Shown one piece after another: positions 44,479 through 53,727 of a DNA stretch of 64,000 bases. Under the pieces are notes generated by a model that was not told the DNA's origin, ran no database searches, and saw only the letters and a list, made by a program, of their open reading frames with translations. Both the position numbers and the translations under genes were made by a program. Positions within the stretch are counted from its first letter, which is position 1; every line of letters starts with the position of its first letter. This DNA is from Planctomycetaceae bacterium (GTDB lineage Bacteria; Planctomycetota; Phycisphaerae; UBA1845; UTPLA1): the NCBI GenBank assembly GCA_006969385.1, contig CP030884.1, positions 2,728,001-2,792,000 on the forward strand. The letters run 5' to 3'.

Positions 44479-45615
44479 ATGAAATCTTCCCTCGCCCGCA
44501 CGCTACTGCTGAGTTTCATCACCGCAACTGGTTTGCAGGTTCGCACCCTCAACGCCCAAGCCACGCCCAGCGCCGACGTCTCGCAAGCGCTCGATCGCAA
44601 ACTCGATGCGCTCGAACTGCGCGAGCAACCCATCGCAGATGCGTTCGACCAACTCGGCGACGCCGTGGGTATCAACATCGCCGCCAGTGAAGAAGCGCTG
44701 AGCCTGCTGCCGTGGGGCGATCAGACGCGTTTGAGCAAGGTGACCATCCGCGATGCGTCCGTCCGCGAAGCGCTAATCAAAATAGCCGCACCGTTCGGTC
44801 TGGAGTTTCGCGTTGTAAACGACAGCGTGTTTGTCGATGCGTCGAAGCCGCTGATGCGGATCAACCGCCGCGCCACCTGGGATGAACTCGAACTGCTGCG
44901 CAAGTGCAACACGACGGCTTACACCAACGAAGCGCTCGACCAGCTCAACATTCGCTATCGTATTACGAGCAAAGTTGACGCGCCGGCACTTCTTGCCGAA
45001 GCCGCCGCCAAACAAGCGGGTGGCACGATTGCCAAAGTGCTCGAAGATGCCGCCGGTTCGCTCGGGTGGGTTTGGCTGCCCAACGAGGATCACATCGTCA
45101 TCAAGACGGTGCAGGCTCAGATCGCGAACTACCTCTCGCGGCGCGTCACGATCAAATACACCAACGAACCGTTGGCCAACATCCTGCTCGACTTGGCCGA
45201 TCGCGCCGATACGCCGATCAATTTCGAAGCCGGCATGATGCTTAAGCTGCCGCAAAACTCGGCCCAACATACGTCGCTGGCATTGCGTCAAAATTCCATT
45301 CGCCAAGGATTCGAACTGCTCAGCGCCCACACCGGCATCGAATATCGCATCGAGCGCGACGGCATTCACGTGGGCCTATCCGAAGCGATTCGCAAGAAAG
45401 ACGGCACGTTCGGCTCGCTGCCGATCTCGCTGCGTTCGCCGTACGTTGGTAAGCTCACCGTCCCCAGCGAAGACGGCACGTACACGTTTGATATTCTGCT
45501 ACGCGAAGACGACCTACCCGAAGACGTGCTGAACTACCGCAAGCGCATCATCGACGAATACATCGCCCGCATGCGCGCGGAGATGTCGGTGAAGAAGGCG
45601 GAAGAGACGGAATAG
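44479..45615 (+). CDS. Secreted protein with secretin/TonB N-terminal (STN)-like domains
   Basis: A 378-residue exported protein. A signal peptide ends near LNAQA. The mature part has an STN-like segment, DALELREQPIADAFDQLGD...VTIRDASVREALIKIAAPFG, and a second similar segment near residue 220-290 (VTIKYTNEPLANILLDLAD). STN domains occur at the start of secretins and of TonB receptors that signal to ECF sigma factors. No secretin or receptor barrel follows in this protein, so it may be a stand-alone signalling or scaffold component. It follows the ECF/anti-sigma genes, suggesting a three-gene envelope-signalling unit. Confidence 0.78.
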   Translation: MKSSLARTLLLSFITATGLQVRTLNAQATPSADVSQALDRKLDALELREQPIADAFDQLGDAVGINIAASEEALSLLPWGDQTRLSKVTIRDASVREALIKIAAPFGLEFRVVNDSVFVDASKPLMRINRRATWDELELLRKCNTTAYTNEALDQLNIRYRITSKVDAPALLAEAAAKQAGGTIAKVLEDAAGSLGWVWLPNEDHIVIKTVQAQIANYLSRRVTIKYTNEPLANILLDLADRADTPINFEAGMMLKLPQNSAQHTSLALRQNSIRQGFELLSAHTGIEYRIERDGIHVGLSEAIRKKDGTFGSLPISLRSPYVGKLTVPSEDGTYTFDILLREDDLPEDVLNYRKRIIDEYIARMRAEMSVKKAEETE

Positions 45616-45691
45616 TCATACTTATTCCGTCGTTTGGATTGCGGCAGGTCGCGGCAACGCCGACGGCAGATAGACGGCCTTAAACTCTCGG

Positions 45692-45715
45692 AAAGGCGGG
45701 TTCCCACCGCCTTTT
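45692..45715 (+). terminator. Intrinsic terminator of the STN gene
   Basis: AAAGGCGG and CCGCCTTT form an 8-bp stem around a 7-base loop, followed by TTCAA after the T-run. It lies about 75 bases after the stop. Confidence 0.8.
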
Positions 45716-45906
45716 TCAATTCCGAAATCCGGGTCGCCGCATTTCATTTGCAAATTTTAATTTCCGGATCATAGTGAATAGATGGTTGCTTCATCGCATC
45801 ATGAAGCAGACCTGTCCGCCGGTATGCGTTCGCATCGGTGTGGGCCGAGCCTCGCGGCAGTCGCCTCGCGTTTGTGTAAGGGTTCACCTTTTCAAGGAAC
45901 ATCTCT

Positions 45907-47349
45907 ATGACCCATCGCATCAAGGGCTTCTTCGCGTTCTGTTTCGTCTGCCCGTTTGCCGTTTTGTTCGGCAGCGCCGCCGTTTATGCGGCACCCGAAG
46001 ACAACACCGCCGACGCCGTCGTCGGCCAGTCGGATTTTTCATCCAACAATCCCAACCAAGGCAACGCGGCGCCCACCGAGTTCACGATCAATGAATGTCG
46101 CGGCCTGATCGTCGACCCCGTTTCCGGGAGGCTCTTCGTCGCCGATACGCTTAACAATCGCGTGGTAAGCTGGCCCGCTGCCGACACTTTCATGAATGGC
46201 GACGCCGCCGACCTCGTTTTCGGTCAGGCCGACTTCACCGGCAACATGGGCAATCGCGGCGGCGTGAATCCGACCGACAACACGCTTTTCGGGCCGCGCA
46301 GTGTGGCCGTCGATTCGGCGGGGCGGCTTTACATTGCCGATTCGCTCAACATCCGCATCCTGCGTTTCGATCCGCCCTTTACCAACGGCATGTCGGCGGT
46401 GCAGGTCTTCGGACAGGGCGGCGCTTTTAACACCAACAATCAGGCCAACGCCGCCAACGCCGATGCCAACAATCTCGGCAACCCCGACGGCATCGCCATC
46501 GATGCCGACGACAATCTGTATCTTGCCGATCGCTTTCTGCATCGCGTCTTCGTCTATCTCGACCCGGTGAATACCGACACCACGGCCGACATCGTCATTG
46601 GCCAACCCGATTTCACCTCGGTCGAGCGCAACCAAAACGACGCCACGCCCACGCCCCAGCAAAACACGCTCAACAACCCGATCGGCGTCGGCCTCGATGC
46701 CGCCGGCAACCTGTACGTTGCCGACGAAGGCAATAACCGCGTGTTGCTCTTCGAAGCGCCCTTGGCGAACAATCAGAATGCCGCGCGCGTTTACGGGCAG
46801 GCCGACTTCACCGGTGGCACTGCCAACGACCCGGCCATCAGCGCCACATCGATGAATGGTCCGGTGTACGCCGCCGTCGATCCGGTAAGCGGCAATCTAT
46901 TCGTCGCCGATGCGATCAACAATCGCGTGCTCGAGTTCGCCGATCCGCGCAACGATAGCACCGCCGATCGCGTATTCGGCCAAAACGGCGATCTTACCAC
47001 CAACACCGCCAACAACGGCGGCGTCAGCGCCGATAGTTTGTCCGACGTCGGCGGTGTGGCCGTCGATAGCGATGGGAATCTATATGCGGGCGATCGGCTG
47101 AACCATCGCGTGCTGCGCTACGATGCCGCCGAACCTGACCCGGGGAACGGTAATAACAATGACAACGATAACGACAACACCGGCGACTCGGACAACGACA
47201 ATGACGCCGACATCGGCAACGATAACACCGGCGGTGGCGACATGACTCCAGACATACCGTGCGGCAACTGCGGCCAGGGCGGCATGATGTTAATGCCGTT
47301 TATTGGTGCGTGTTGCTATCGAAGACGGCGCAAGCAGTGCACAAGTTAA
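45907..47349 (+). CDS. NHL-repeat surface protein with a C-terminal anchor
   Basis: A 480-residue exported protein. The signal peptide ends near VYAA. The chain consists of NHL-type propeller repeats, with recurring units such as RLFVADTLNNRVV, RLYIADSLNIRIL and NLYVADEGNNRVL, each alternating with A-D-V-V-G-Q-type segments. After a Asn/Asp-rich linker comes CGNCGQGGMMLMPFIGACC then YRRRRKQ, a Cys-containing hydrophobic end with an Arg cluster that looks like a sorting signal. NHL domains bind proteins or nucleic acids; a surface-binding role is likely. No enzymatic motif. Confidence 0.85.
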   Translation: MTHRIKGFFAFCFVCPFAVLFGSAAVYAAPEDNTADAVVGQSDFSSNNPNQGNAAPTEFTINECRGLIVDPVSGRLFVADTLNNRVVSWPAADTFMNGDAADLVFGQADFTGNMGNRGGVNPTDNTLFGPRSVAVDSAGRLYIADSLNIRILRFDPPFTNGMSAVQVFGQGGAFNTNNQANAANADANNLGNPDGIAIDADDNLYLADRFLHRVFVYLDPVNTDTTADIVIGQPDFTSVERNQNDATPTPQQNTLNNPIGVGLDAAGNLYVADEGNNRVLLFEAPLANNQNAARVYGQADFTGGTANDPAISATSMNGPVYAAVDPVSGNLFVADAINNRVLEFADPRNDSTADRVFGQNGDLTTNTANNGGVSADSLSDVGGVAVDSDGNLYAGDRLNHRVLRYDAAEPDPGNGNNNDNDNDNTGDSDNDNDADIGNDNTGGGDMTPDIPCGNCGQGGMMLMPFIGACCYRRRRKQCTS

Positions 47350-47365
47350 TCGCGGATTTTCACCC

Positions 47366-47776
47366 TTAAACCCATCGCAGCGCCCACCGCACAAGGAGAG
47401 ACAATATCCAGATAGCGGCTAGGACGCGGACCACGACACTGAACATGGATAGACGTAAATTTGCCGATTCACGTTGCACTGGAAACGGCAGTTCGCCGCG
47501 CCAATAGCGATTGGTATTCAATCCGAAATGGTAACGCTTATCAGAGGAATCGATTTGCAGGACATAGCCGGGAATCCGTAATACGGGTGATCGCACCGCA
47601 TAAAGCGTCGCCGCAGAAATCTCGTCGTAGCGAATTACCCAATCCGCGCATTCCAATCGATTCTCGAACACTTTCAAGCGCGCCCGTCGTGCCGTGACCC
47701 AATTGGGTCCGTGTTCCAGCGCATCGCCAGCTTTGATGATGGCTTTGGTGAAGCAGGTGTAGATAGGGTCGGACAT
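47366..47776 (-). CDS. Hypothetical protein with one membrane helix
   Basis: A 136-residue protein. The start MSDPIYTCFTKAIIKAGD has GGAAAG upstream. Residues about 30-100 are beta-rich (ECADWVIRYDEISAATLYAVRS), and one membrane helix lies at the C-terminus (VVVRVLAAIWILSLLVRWAL). The domain organisation resembles PH-like membrane-associated proteins, but this is only a guess. It lies just downstream of the VWA gene on the same strand. Confidence 0.62.
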   Translation of the reverse strand: MSDPIYTCFTKAIIKAGDALEHGPNWVTARRARLKVFENRLECADWVIRYDEISAATLYAVRSPVLRIPGYVLQIDSSDKRYHFGLNTNRYWRGELPFPVQRESANLRLSMFSVVVRVLAAIWILSLLVRWALRWV

Positions 47777-47798
47777 GAGTTGCTTTCCGTGCAAAGCC

Positions 47799-49796
47799 CT
47801 AAATCATCACCCGCCGATTATAAACCCACCATTCGATCATCAGAAAAACCAGCGCCGCCGCGACGGCATACGGCCAGACCGGGTCGTTGACCTCCGTTTC
47901 GCCCGAGACGGTTTCGATGCGTGTGCCCGATAGCGACAACTCGCTGTTGGGCGCGATGAGCGATTCGACTTCGTCCAAGATGTTGACGCAATACGTTTCG
48001 GTCGATTCTTTCGGGTCGTCAAACTTGATGTTGTACACGCCCACGCTGCGCGTATTACCAAACGTGGTGTTGAGGCGGCCTTCGACGTCGACCTCCGTCT
48101 TGGTTTGATCGGGCATGGTGACCGTCATTTTGGAAGCGCCGGCGGGCACTTGCACGGTAATCGTCTCGCCGGGCGCGATCATGCGACGCTGCGTTTCCAC
48201 ATCGCCGCCGGCCAGATAGTCAATGGTGTTTTGAATGTAAATCGGAAAGGCGACGTCCGTGGTGAAGTCGGTATCGAGCAAGTCAAACGCGTTGATCAGA
48301 TAGCGATGACCGGGATCGGTGATCAGCGCCGTGACCACCGTGTTTTCGCCTTCGATCAACCGTGCCGCATGATCTGGCAGCGTTAGCCGTCGCCACTTCG
48401 CCACTTGCACGGTTTCCAACTCGACATAACGCAACAGCGGATGCGCCTCGCGCCAAGTAACAAAGAAATACTCGTTGATATCCTCGCCAATCTCAACGCC
48501 TTCGATTTTGGGCACGCCGTTGAAGAACACATAGTTGCCCGGCGGCAGGCGGTCGGTATCGTGCTTATCGATCACCACCAAGTCGTAGGCCGAGCGGCCT
48601 TCGATGGCGACTTCCTCTTCCGGCGCGTTTTCGTAGCCCTCGGTGCTTAGCACGCGCACATCATCGATCTGCAGCGCGTAGCCGAAGGTCCATTCGAGCG
48701 TACGAATCACCGGCTCGCGATCGGCCACGATCAACACCCGCATCGCCCGCGGTGGATCGAGCGGAGCGTGCACTTCGTTATCGAGCGGCAAGGCGTCGTC
48801 GCGACTCAGCTTAATTCGTAACACGCCGCCGGCTTCGTGTGAGAACTTAAACACAATGTTGCGACCCGATTGGCTATCGGCCGTGTCGCGCGATTCAGCG
48901 GGCTGCGTGCTGGTTTTGATGTCGGCAGGGCCCAACTCGACGGGCACCACATCGAGTAGGCGATCGTCTAAAAACAACGACGCATCGGTCGTCACCGATT
49001 GCGGCCCGAAGTTTTGCACGGTGGCAAAGACCGAGACGATACCGGGCTGATCGATCGCGCGGCGCACACCGAAGGCGGTAATACCCACGTTGTCGGTGAC
49101 CTCGCCAATCTGATGGTGAATCATCTCGGCACGCGTGATGAATTCTTCGGCGGCGTCGCTAATGCGCCCATCGCCAAACAACTCGATGTCGGCCGTTTGC
49201 ACCGAATCGGGAATAAACCCGGGATCATCGGCTCCTTCGACAAAGCTCGATGAATACGCGACGGCCAATTGCAACGCTTCGCCGATGCGGCTCAGACCGT
49301 CGTTGGCTTCGATACCGTCGATGCCGTTCTTTAAGCGTCGCCGATCGTTAGTAAAAGCGGTGACGACTTCGGCGCGATCGGCGAATCCGATGATCATCGC
49401 CTTCGAGCTACCGCCGAGATTATCGACAAACTCCTTGGCGGCCTGCTTTGCGTGTTCGATGCGCGCGCGACCGTCTTCCTCGATGGTCTTCATCGACGCA
49501 GATTGATCGATCACCAGCACGACGTTGCGCTCGGGCTTGCGCACAAAGTTCATGACGGGCTTGGCCAAAGCCACCAACACGGCAATTAACAATAGCATCT
49601 GCAGCAGCAGTAGAATGTTCTTGCGCAGCTTCTGAAACGGCGCGTTGACGCGTAGGTCTTGTACGGCCTTTCGCCAAAGCAAGGTCGACGGAATCGTGTG
49701 TTCCGTGCGGCGCAGCTTCAGGAAGTACAACAGCAGCAGCAACGGAATCGACGCGGCCGCCGCGATCAGGGCGGTATAGGGTGAAAGAAAACTCAT
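47799..49796 (-). CDS. BatA-like membrane protein with VWA domain
   Basis: A 665-residue protein. Two membrane helices at the start (about 5-25 and 58-82; IPLLLLLYFLKLRRTEH is the BatA signature) precede a von Willebrand A domain with MIDAS motif DQSAS (about 100). A long beta-rich region follows, and a last membrane helix lies near the end (WPYAVAAALVFLMIEWWVY). Proteins of this kind work with a MoxR ATPase and DUF58 proteins in assembly of periplasmic or membrane complexes. The start codon overlaps the DUF58 stop (TAATG). Confidence 0.88.
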   Translation of the reverse strand: MSFLSPYTALIAAAASIPLLLLLYFLKLRRTEHTIPSTLLWRKAVQDLRVNAPFQKLRKNILLLLQMLLLIAVLVALAKPVMNFVRKPERNVVLVIDQSASMKTIEEDGRARIEHAKQAAKEFVDNLGGSSKAMIIGFADRAEVVTAFTNDRRRLKNGIDGIEANDGLSRIGEALQLAVAYSSSFVEGADDPGFIPDSVQTADIELFGDGRISDAAEEFITRAEMIHHQIGEVTDNVGITAFGVRRAIDQPGIVSVFATVQNFGPQSVTTDASLFLDDRLLDVVPVELGPADIKTSTQPAESRDTADSQSGRNIVFKFSHEAGGVLRIKLSRDDALPLDNEVHAPLDPPRAMRVLIVADREPVIRTLEWTFGYALQIDDVRVLSTEGYENAPEEEVAIEGRSAYDLVVIDKHDTDRLPPGNYVFFNGVPKIEGVEIGEDINEYFFVTWREAHPLLRYVELETVQVAKWRRLTLPDHAARLIEGENTVVTALITDPGHRYLINAFDLLDTDFTTDVAFPIYIQNTIDYLAGGDVETQRRMIAPGETITVQVPAGASKMTVTMPDQTKTEVDVEGRLNTTFGNTRSVGVYNIKFDDPKESTETYCVNILDEVESLIAPNSELSLSGTRIETVSGETEVNDPVWPYAVAAALVFLMIEWWVYNRRVMI

Positions 49797-50722
49797 TAGC
49801 GCACCAACCCTCGCCGTCGCAGATAGTTCAATACCAAACTCTCAAATGGTTGGTTGGTGATCGCCAAATGATAGGCCGCGCCGCGCTGCGTGCAGTAATC
49901 GCGTATCGACTCGCAATACGCCTGCAGCGTTGCCTTATATTTATCGAGCAGCGGCTTGGTGACCGTCACCTCGGCCACATCTTCATCTTCGATATCCACC
50001 AGCTTCAAATCGCCGGTGAGTTCGGGCTCAACTTCTTCCGGGCTCAAGATTTGCAACGCATAGATATCCATCTTGCGCCCGATCAGGAAACGAAAGCCCT
50101 CTTCGAAGCCGCCCTTATCCATAAAGTCGGACAAGATCAGCACGATACCTTTTTGCGATTGCTGCATGGCAAACTGTCGCGCCGCCGCCGCGAAATGGCT
50201 CTTACCCTCCAGCGGCATCTCTTCCAAAAACCCGATCAGTTGCGACATCATGCGGCGACCGCGCAGAGCGCGACGAAAGTCGTGCACCTTTTCGTTATAC
50301 GCATACACATTCACGCGGTCGTAATTGCACAGGCCGATGTAAGCGAGGGCGGCAGCCACACGTTTGGCGTAAAGCCCCTTGCTGGGGTTGCCGTATTGCA
50401 TCGATCCCGATACATCGAGCAAGACTGATACATTGAGGTCTTCTTCTTCGAGGAAGAGCTTCAGAAAGAGCTTGTCGAGCCGCGCGTAGATGTTCCAGTC
50501 GATATGCCGCAGGTCGTCGCCGATGACGTAATTGCGATAATCCGCGAACTCAGCCGATTCGCCCTTGCGCTTTGAGCGGCGCTCGCCCTTGGAACGACTG
50601 GCGTGAATCTTGCGTGAAATCAGTTCGAGCTGTTCGAGTCGGGCGAGAAAATCCGGATCGAGCAGCAGCCCTTCCTGCTTAGGGGGTTGATTCACAGGTT
50701 GGGCCGAAGGTAGCTGCGCCAT
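49796..50722 (-). CDS. DUF58 domain protein
   Basis: A 308-residue soluble protein of the DUF58 family with a VWA-like fold. RRSKRKGESAEFADYRNYVIGDDLRHIDWN contains the DUF58 signature, and VSVLLDVSGSMQYG has the MIDAS-type DxSxS. The ATG chosen has GGAG upstream. It is coupled to the BatA-like gene. A MoxR ATPase gene, the usual third partner, is not next to it. Confidence 0.9.
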   Translation of the reverse strand: MAQLPSAQPVNQPPKQEGLLLDPDFLARLEQLELISRKIHASRSKGERRSKRKGESAEFADYRNYVIGDDLRHIDWNIYARLDKLFLKLFLEEEDLNVSVLLDVSGSMQYGNPSKGLYAKRVAAALAYIGLCNYDRVNVYAYNEKVHDFRRALRGRRMMSQLIGFLEEMPLEGKSHFAAAARQFAMQQSQKGIVLILSDFMDKGGFEEGFRFLIGRKMDIYALQILSPEEVEPELTGDLKLVDIEDEDVAEVTVTKPLLDKYKATLQAYCESIRDYCTQRGAAYHLAITNQPFESLVLNYLRRRGLVR

Positions 50723-50910
50723 GGCGGCTCCGTGGGTGCGGATGATAAACGCCCGAATAACGGGTCGCTGTATTGAGTTGGTTTCAGGGACGTCCCCTAA
50801 CCCGCCGAAGATTATATAGAATGCCTGCTCAGGCCGCACAGGCGGCGTCGCCTTGCGGGCCTTCCGACCGGCCCCTTATACTAAATTGTAGAGTAATCGA
50901 GGGAGCATTC

Positions 50911-51234
50911 ATGCCACACGACCAGCAAAACGCAGATTTTGACAACGCACAGACGCAGGGCAACACGGCCACGCTACCGGCTTCGACCAAGCCGCGGCAC
51001 CTGCCGATGTATCGCGTTCTTTTGCATAACGACGATCGGAACGATTTCGAGCACGTCATCGCGACGCTGCTCGAATTGACGCCGCTTACGCGCGAAGAAG
51101 CGATCGAACGCTGCGACGAGGCCCATCATACGGGCTGCGCCCTCGTTATTGTGATTCACCGCGAGCGGGCCGAGCTGTACGAAGAGCAGCTGCGCTCCAA
51201 GAGCCTGACGGTCACCATCGAGCCCGACGAATAG
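50911..51234 (+). CDS. clpS: ATP-dependent Clp protease adaptor ClpS
   Basis: A 107-residue protein of normal length. It has the family core MYRVLLHNDDRNDFEHVIATLLE, then GCALVIVIHRERAELYEEQL. ClpS delivers N-degron proteins to ClpAP. The N-terminal ~25 residues are a flexible extension. The ATG follows GAGGGAG. No clpA gene is close by. It diverges from the DUF58 gene. Confidence 0.95.
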   Translation: MPHDQQNADFDNAQTQGNTATLPASTKPRHLPMYRVLLHNDDRNDFEHVIATLLELTPLTREEAIERCDEAHHTGCALVIVIHRERAELYEEQLRSKSLTVTIEPDE

Positions 51235-51278
51235 TCGCGACGAGTGTTGATGGTGAGTTAGAGGTTGAAGATTTCACG

Positions 51279-51306
51279 ACCCGCGGCGAAACGCCGCGGG
51301 TTTTTT
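51279..51306 (+). terminator. Intrinsic terminator of clpS
   Basis: ACCCGCGGCG and CGCCGCGGGT pair around AAA and run into a T-run of six. Confidence 0.93.
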
Positions 51307-51317
51307 GTTGTCTGCAT

Positions 51318-51698
51318 ATGTCACACGCTTCACGACCCACGATGTCAAGCCTGTTGAAACGCGCCGCGCGGCGGCGTTGCCCGTGTTGTGGGCACGGCCA
51401 ACTTTTTGACGGTTTCTTTTCGTTGAAGCATCACTGCGAAACGTGCGATTACGATTTTGAGGCGTCGGAAGGCAGCACCTGGTTTTTCATGTACATGACC
51501 AGTGGGGCCGTGGTCGGCGTGTGCTTTTTGGTGCTGTTTTTTTGGCGACCGCCGCGCGAGGAGTTGGCGTTTGCGTCGAGCGTGATGATCGGTACGGCGG
51601 CGGTGGTGATGCTGGGTTCGCTGCCGTGGCGCAAGGCGGTGGCGATTGCGTTGGATTATTGGATTGAGCCGCCAGCACGCGATAAGGCGAATGATTGA
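51318..51698 (+). CDS. DUF983 family membrane protein
   Basis: A 126-residue membrane protein. CPCCGHGQLFDGFFSLKHHC is the typical DUF983 zinc-ribbon start, followed by CETCDYDF and two membrane helices (YMTSGAVVGVCFLVLFFW and SSVMIGTAAVVMLGSLPW). The function is unknown. It starts close behind the clpS terminator. Confidence 0.88.
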   Translation: MSHASRPTMSSLLKRAARRRCPCCGHGQLFDGFFSLKHHCETCDYDFEASEGSTWFFMYMTSGAVVGVCFLVLFFWRPPREELAFASSVMIGTAAVVMLGSLPWRKAVAIALDYWIEPPARDKAND

Positions 51699-51712
51699 CG
51701 GGCCGGCGTCCT

Positions 51713-52384
51713 TTACCCGACCACCTTCCCATCTAACATGTTCACAACGCGATTTGCCCGCTCGGCCACGCGCTCATCGTGCGTGACCATCACCAGTGTG
51801 GTGCCCAGATCCCGTTGCAATTCGACGAACAAGTCGATCAACGCCGCGCCGGTTTGCGAATCGAGCGCACCCGTCGGTTCATCCGCCAATAATAAGCGCG
51901 GCTGATTGGCCAAGGCCCGCGCGACGGCGACGCGCTGTCGCTCGCCGCCGGATAACGTCGTGGGCAATGCGTTGATGCGCGCTTCCAAGCCGACGCGAGT
52001 TAGTAACTCGGCGGCGCGTTCGTTGGGCTTTACCTTCTTGCGTCCCATCATGGGCAACTGCACGTTCTCAATCGCCGTGAGGTGTGGCAACAGGTTGTGC
52101 AACTGAAAGACGAGACCGACATCGTTGGATCGATAGGCATCGGCACCCGCAGCGTCGAGCGTGCGAATATCGTGTTCGAATACATGCAACGAGCCGCCGT
52201 CGGGTCGGTCGATCGCCGTCAGCAAGTTAAGCAAGGTACTCTTGCCGCAGCCTGAAGGGCCTTTGATCGCAACGAATTCGCCCGCCGCGATTTCGAGGTC
52301 GAGCGCATCGACGGCTTTGACCCGACCGTTATCGAAATGGCGTGTGAGACCTTTGGCGTTGACGGCGAGTGCGGCGTTACTCAT
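51713..52384 (-). CDS. ABC transporter ATP-binding protein (LolD/MacB type)
   Basis: A 223-residue ATPase. Walker A GPSGCGKSTLLN, Q-loop VFQLHNLLPHLTA, signature LSGGERQRVAVARAL, Walker B LLLADEPTGALD and the switch His MVTHDERVA are all present. The motif order and size match the LolD/MacB/FtsE group. It overlaps the permease gene by 8 bases. It should power a mechanotransmission-type transporter that acts on lipoproteins, peptides or cell-wall enzymes. Confidence 0.93.
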   Translation of the reverse strand: MSNAALAVNAKGLTRHFDNGRVKAVDALDLEIAAGEFVAIKGPSGCGKSTLLNLLTAIDRPDGGSLHVFEHDIRTLDAAGADAYRSNDVGLVFQLHNLLPHLTAIENVQLPMMGRKKVKPNERAAELLTRVGLEARINALPTTLSGGERQRVAVARALANQPRLLLADEPTGALDSQTGAALIDLFVELQRDLGTTLVMVTHDERVAERANRVVNMLDGKVVG

Positions 52385-53504
52385 AGCGCAACGCCTCCGC
52401 GGGCGAGATGCGTGCCGACTTTATCGCCGGCGGCAAAGAGCCGATTACGCTTAATAAGATGGCGACGCCCAACGCTCTGGCAAAAATAAACAGTGAATAG
52501 TCGGGGTCGAGAAAGCTCTGCACATCTTGCAAAAAGCGCGTGCCTTCGGCCAAGCCAAACCCCATGGCAAACCCCAGCACGCAACCGACCGCGCCGATAC
52601 CGATCGACTCGCAAATGATGATGCCCATTACGCGCTTGCGCGACCAGCCGATGGCGCGCAGGATGCCAATTTCGCGCGTGCGCTGCGAGACCGACATCCA
52701 CATGGTGTTGCCGACGACCAAACAGCCGATGACCAAGGCCAGTGCCGAAATTACCCAGACCATATTGTCCGACGCGGCCAATCCCTGATCGATCTTGCCG
52801 TATTGATCGGCCCGGGCGATGACGGCGAGTTCGGGATAGGTCGTTTCGATTTGTTCGATCAAGGCGTCCGGGTCGGCGCCCTCGACTAACCGCAAGCTAA
52901 AGTTGGTAACGCCGTCCGACCAACCGCGAAACCCACGCACCAGATCAATATGCATCACCACGCCGCTGTCGAAAAAGACGACGCCGGTTTCGATCACGCC
53001 GGTGATTGTGTATGTCGCGCCCGTGATGTCGATCTCGTCGCCAACGGCAAACTTCATCCGCCGCTGAAATTCCGAACCGATCACGATTTCATCTTTGGAT
53101 TCAAACGCGCGGCCTTCGACCAATGAGGTCGTCACATCGGCAAATTCGTCGGGATACAAACCGACGACGATCAGGTATTGCTCATCGAAGCGGACGATAT
53201 GGGTGATGCCGGCCGTAGCGCTTTTAATCTCGGGGAAATCGGCAAACTTCTTGCGCGTCGCGGCTTCGTCGAGGTTGCTAAATAAGTCTGCCGCGATACC
53301 GGCTTGGAAGACCATCAAATCGGCCGAGTCGATGTTCAATGCGTTATCGATCGACCCACGCAAGCCGCGCGATACGGCCCCCAAGGCGACGATGGCGCTG
53401 ACGCCGATGGCAACGCCGAACGCCGTCAGCAGCGTGCGGACCGGCTGGCGATAGAGGTTGCGTGCGGTAATCCGCGTCAAGCTCAGTGGGGGAGGGGTCT
53501 TCAT
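52377..53504 (-). CDS. ABC transporter permease, FtsX/MacB type
   Basis: A 375-residue membrane protein. The start MKTPPPLSLTRITARNLYRQPVRTLLTAFGVAIGVSAIVALG gives the first helix. A large periplasmic MacB-PCD domain (about 45-250) follows, then three helices in the FtsX-like C-terminus, with RTREIGILRAIGWSRKRVMG between the first two. It forms one transporter with the ATPase gene it overlaps. A longer upstream frame (MILKLPDGVQ...) is not part of the protein. Confidence 0.92.
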   Translation of the reverse strand: MKTPPPLSLTRITARNLYRQPVRTLLTAFGVAIGVSAIVALGAVSRGLRGSIDNALNIDSADLMVFQAGIAADLFSNLDEAATRKKFADFPEIKSATAGITHIVRFDEQYLIVVGLYPDEFADVTTSLVEGRAFESKDEIVIGSEFQRRMKFAVGDEIDITGATYTITGVIETGVVFFDSGVVMHIDLVRGFRGWSDGVTNFSLRLVEGADPDALIEQIETTYPELAVIARADQYGKIDQGLAASDNMVWVISALALVIGCLVVGNTMWMSVSQRTREIGILRAIGWSRKRVMGIIICESIGIGAVGCVLGFAMGFGLAEGTRFLQDVQSFLDPDYSLFIFARALGVAILLSVIGSLPPAIKSARISPAEALRYE

Positions 53505-53727
53505 GGCTTCTTCAATAATAGCCGCTTGGCGACCGTTCGCCTTTGGGGGCGGTGGCGGATTGACTGGCTTGAGCGTTGAGCCTGAGGAATCCGAATAATG
53601 TATCGCATAAGAAAGATCGATGTACCGCAACACATTAACATTCCAATTTCGCACGTGCCCCGCATCGTCAACGCAGATATACTTTTCGATCAGCTTTCGT
53701 TTCAACCACCCGCAAGTGAGGACGGTT

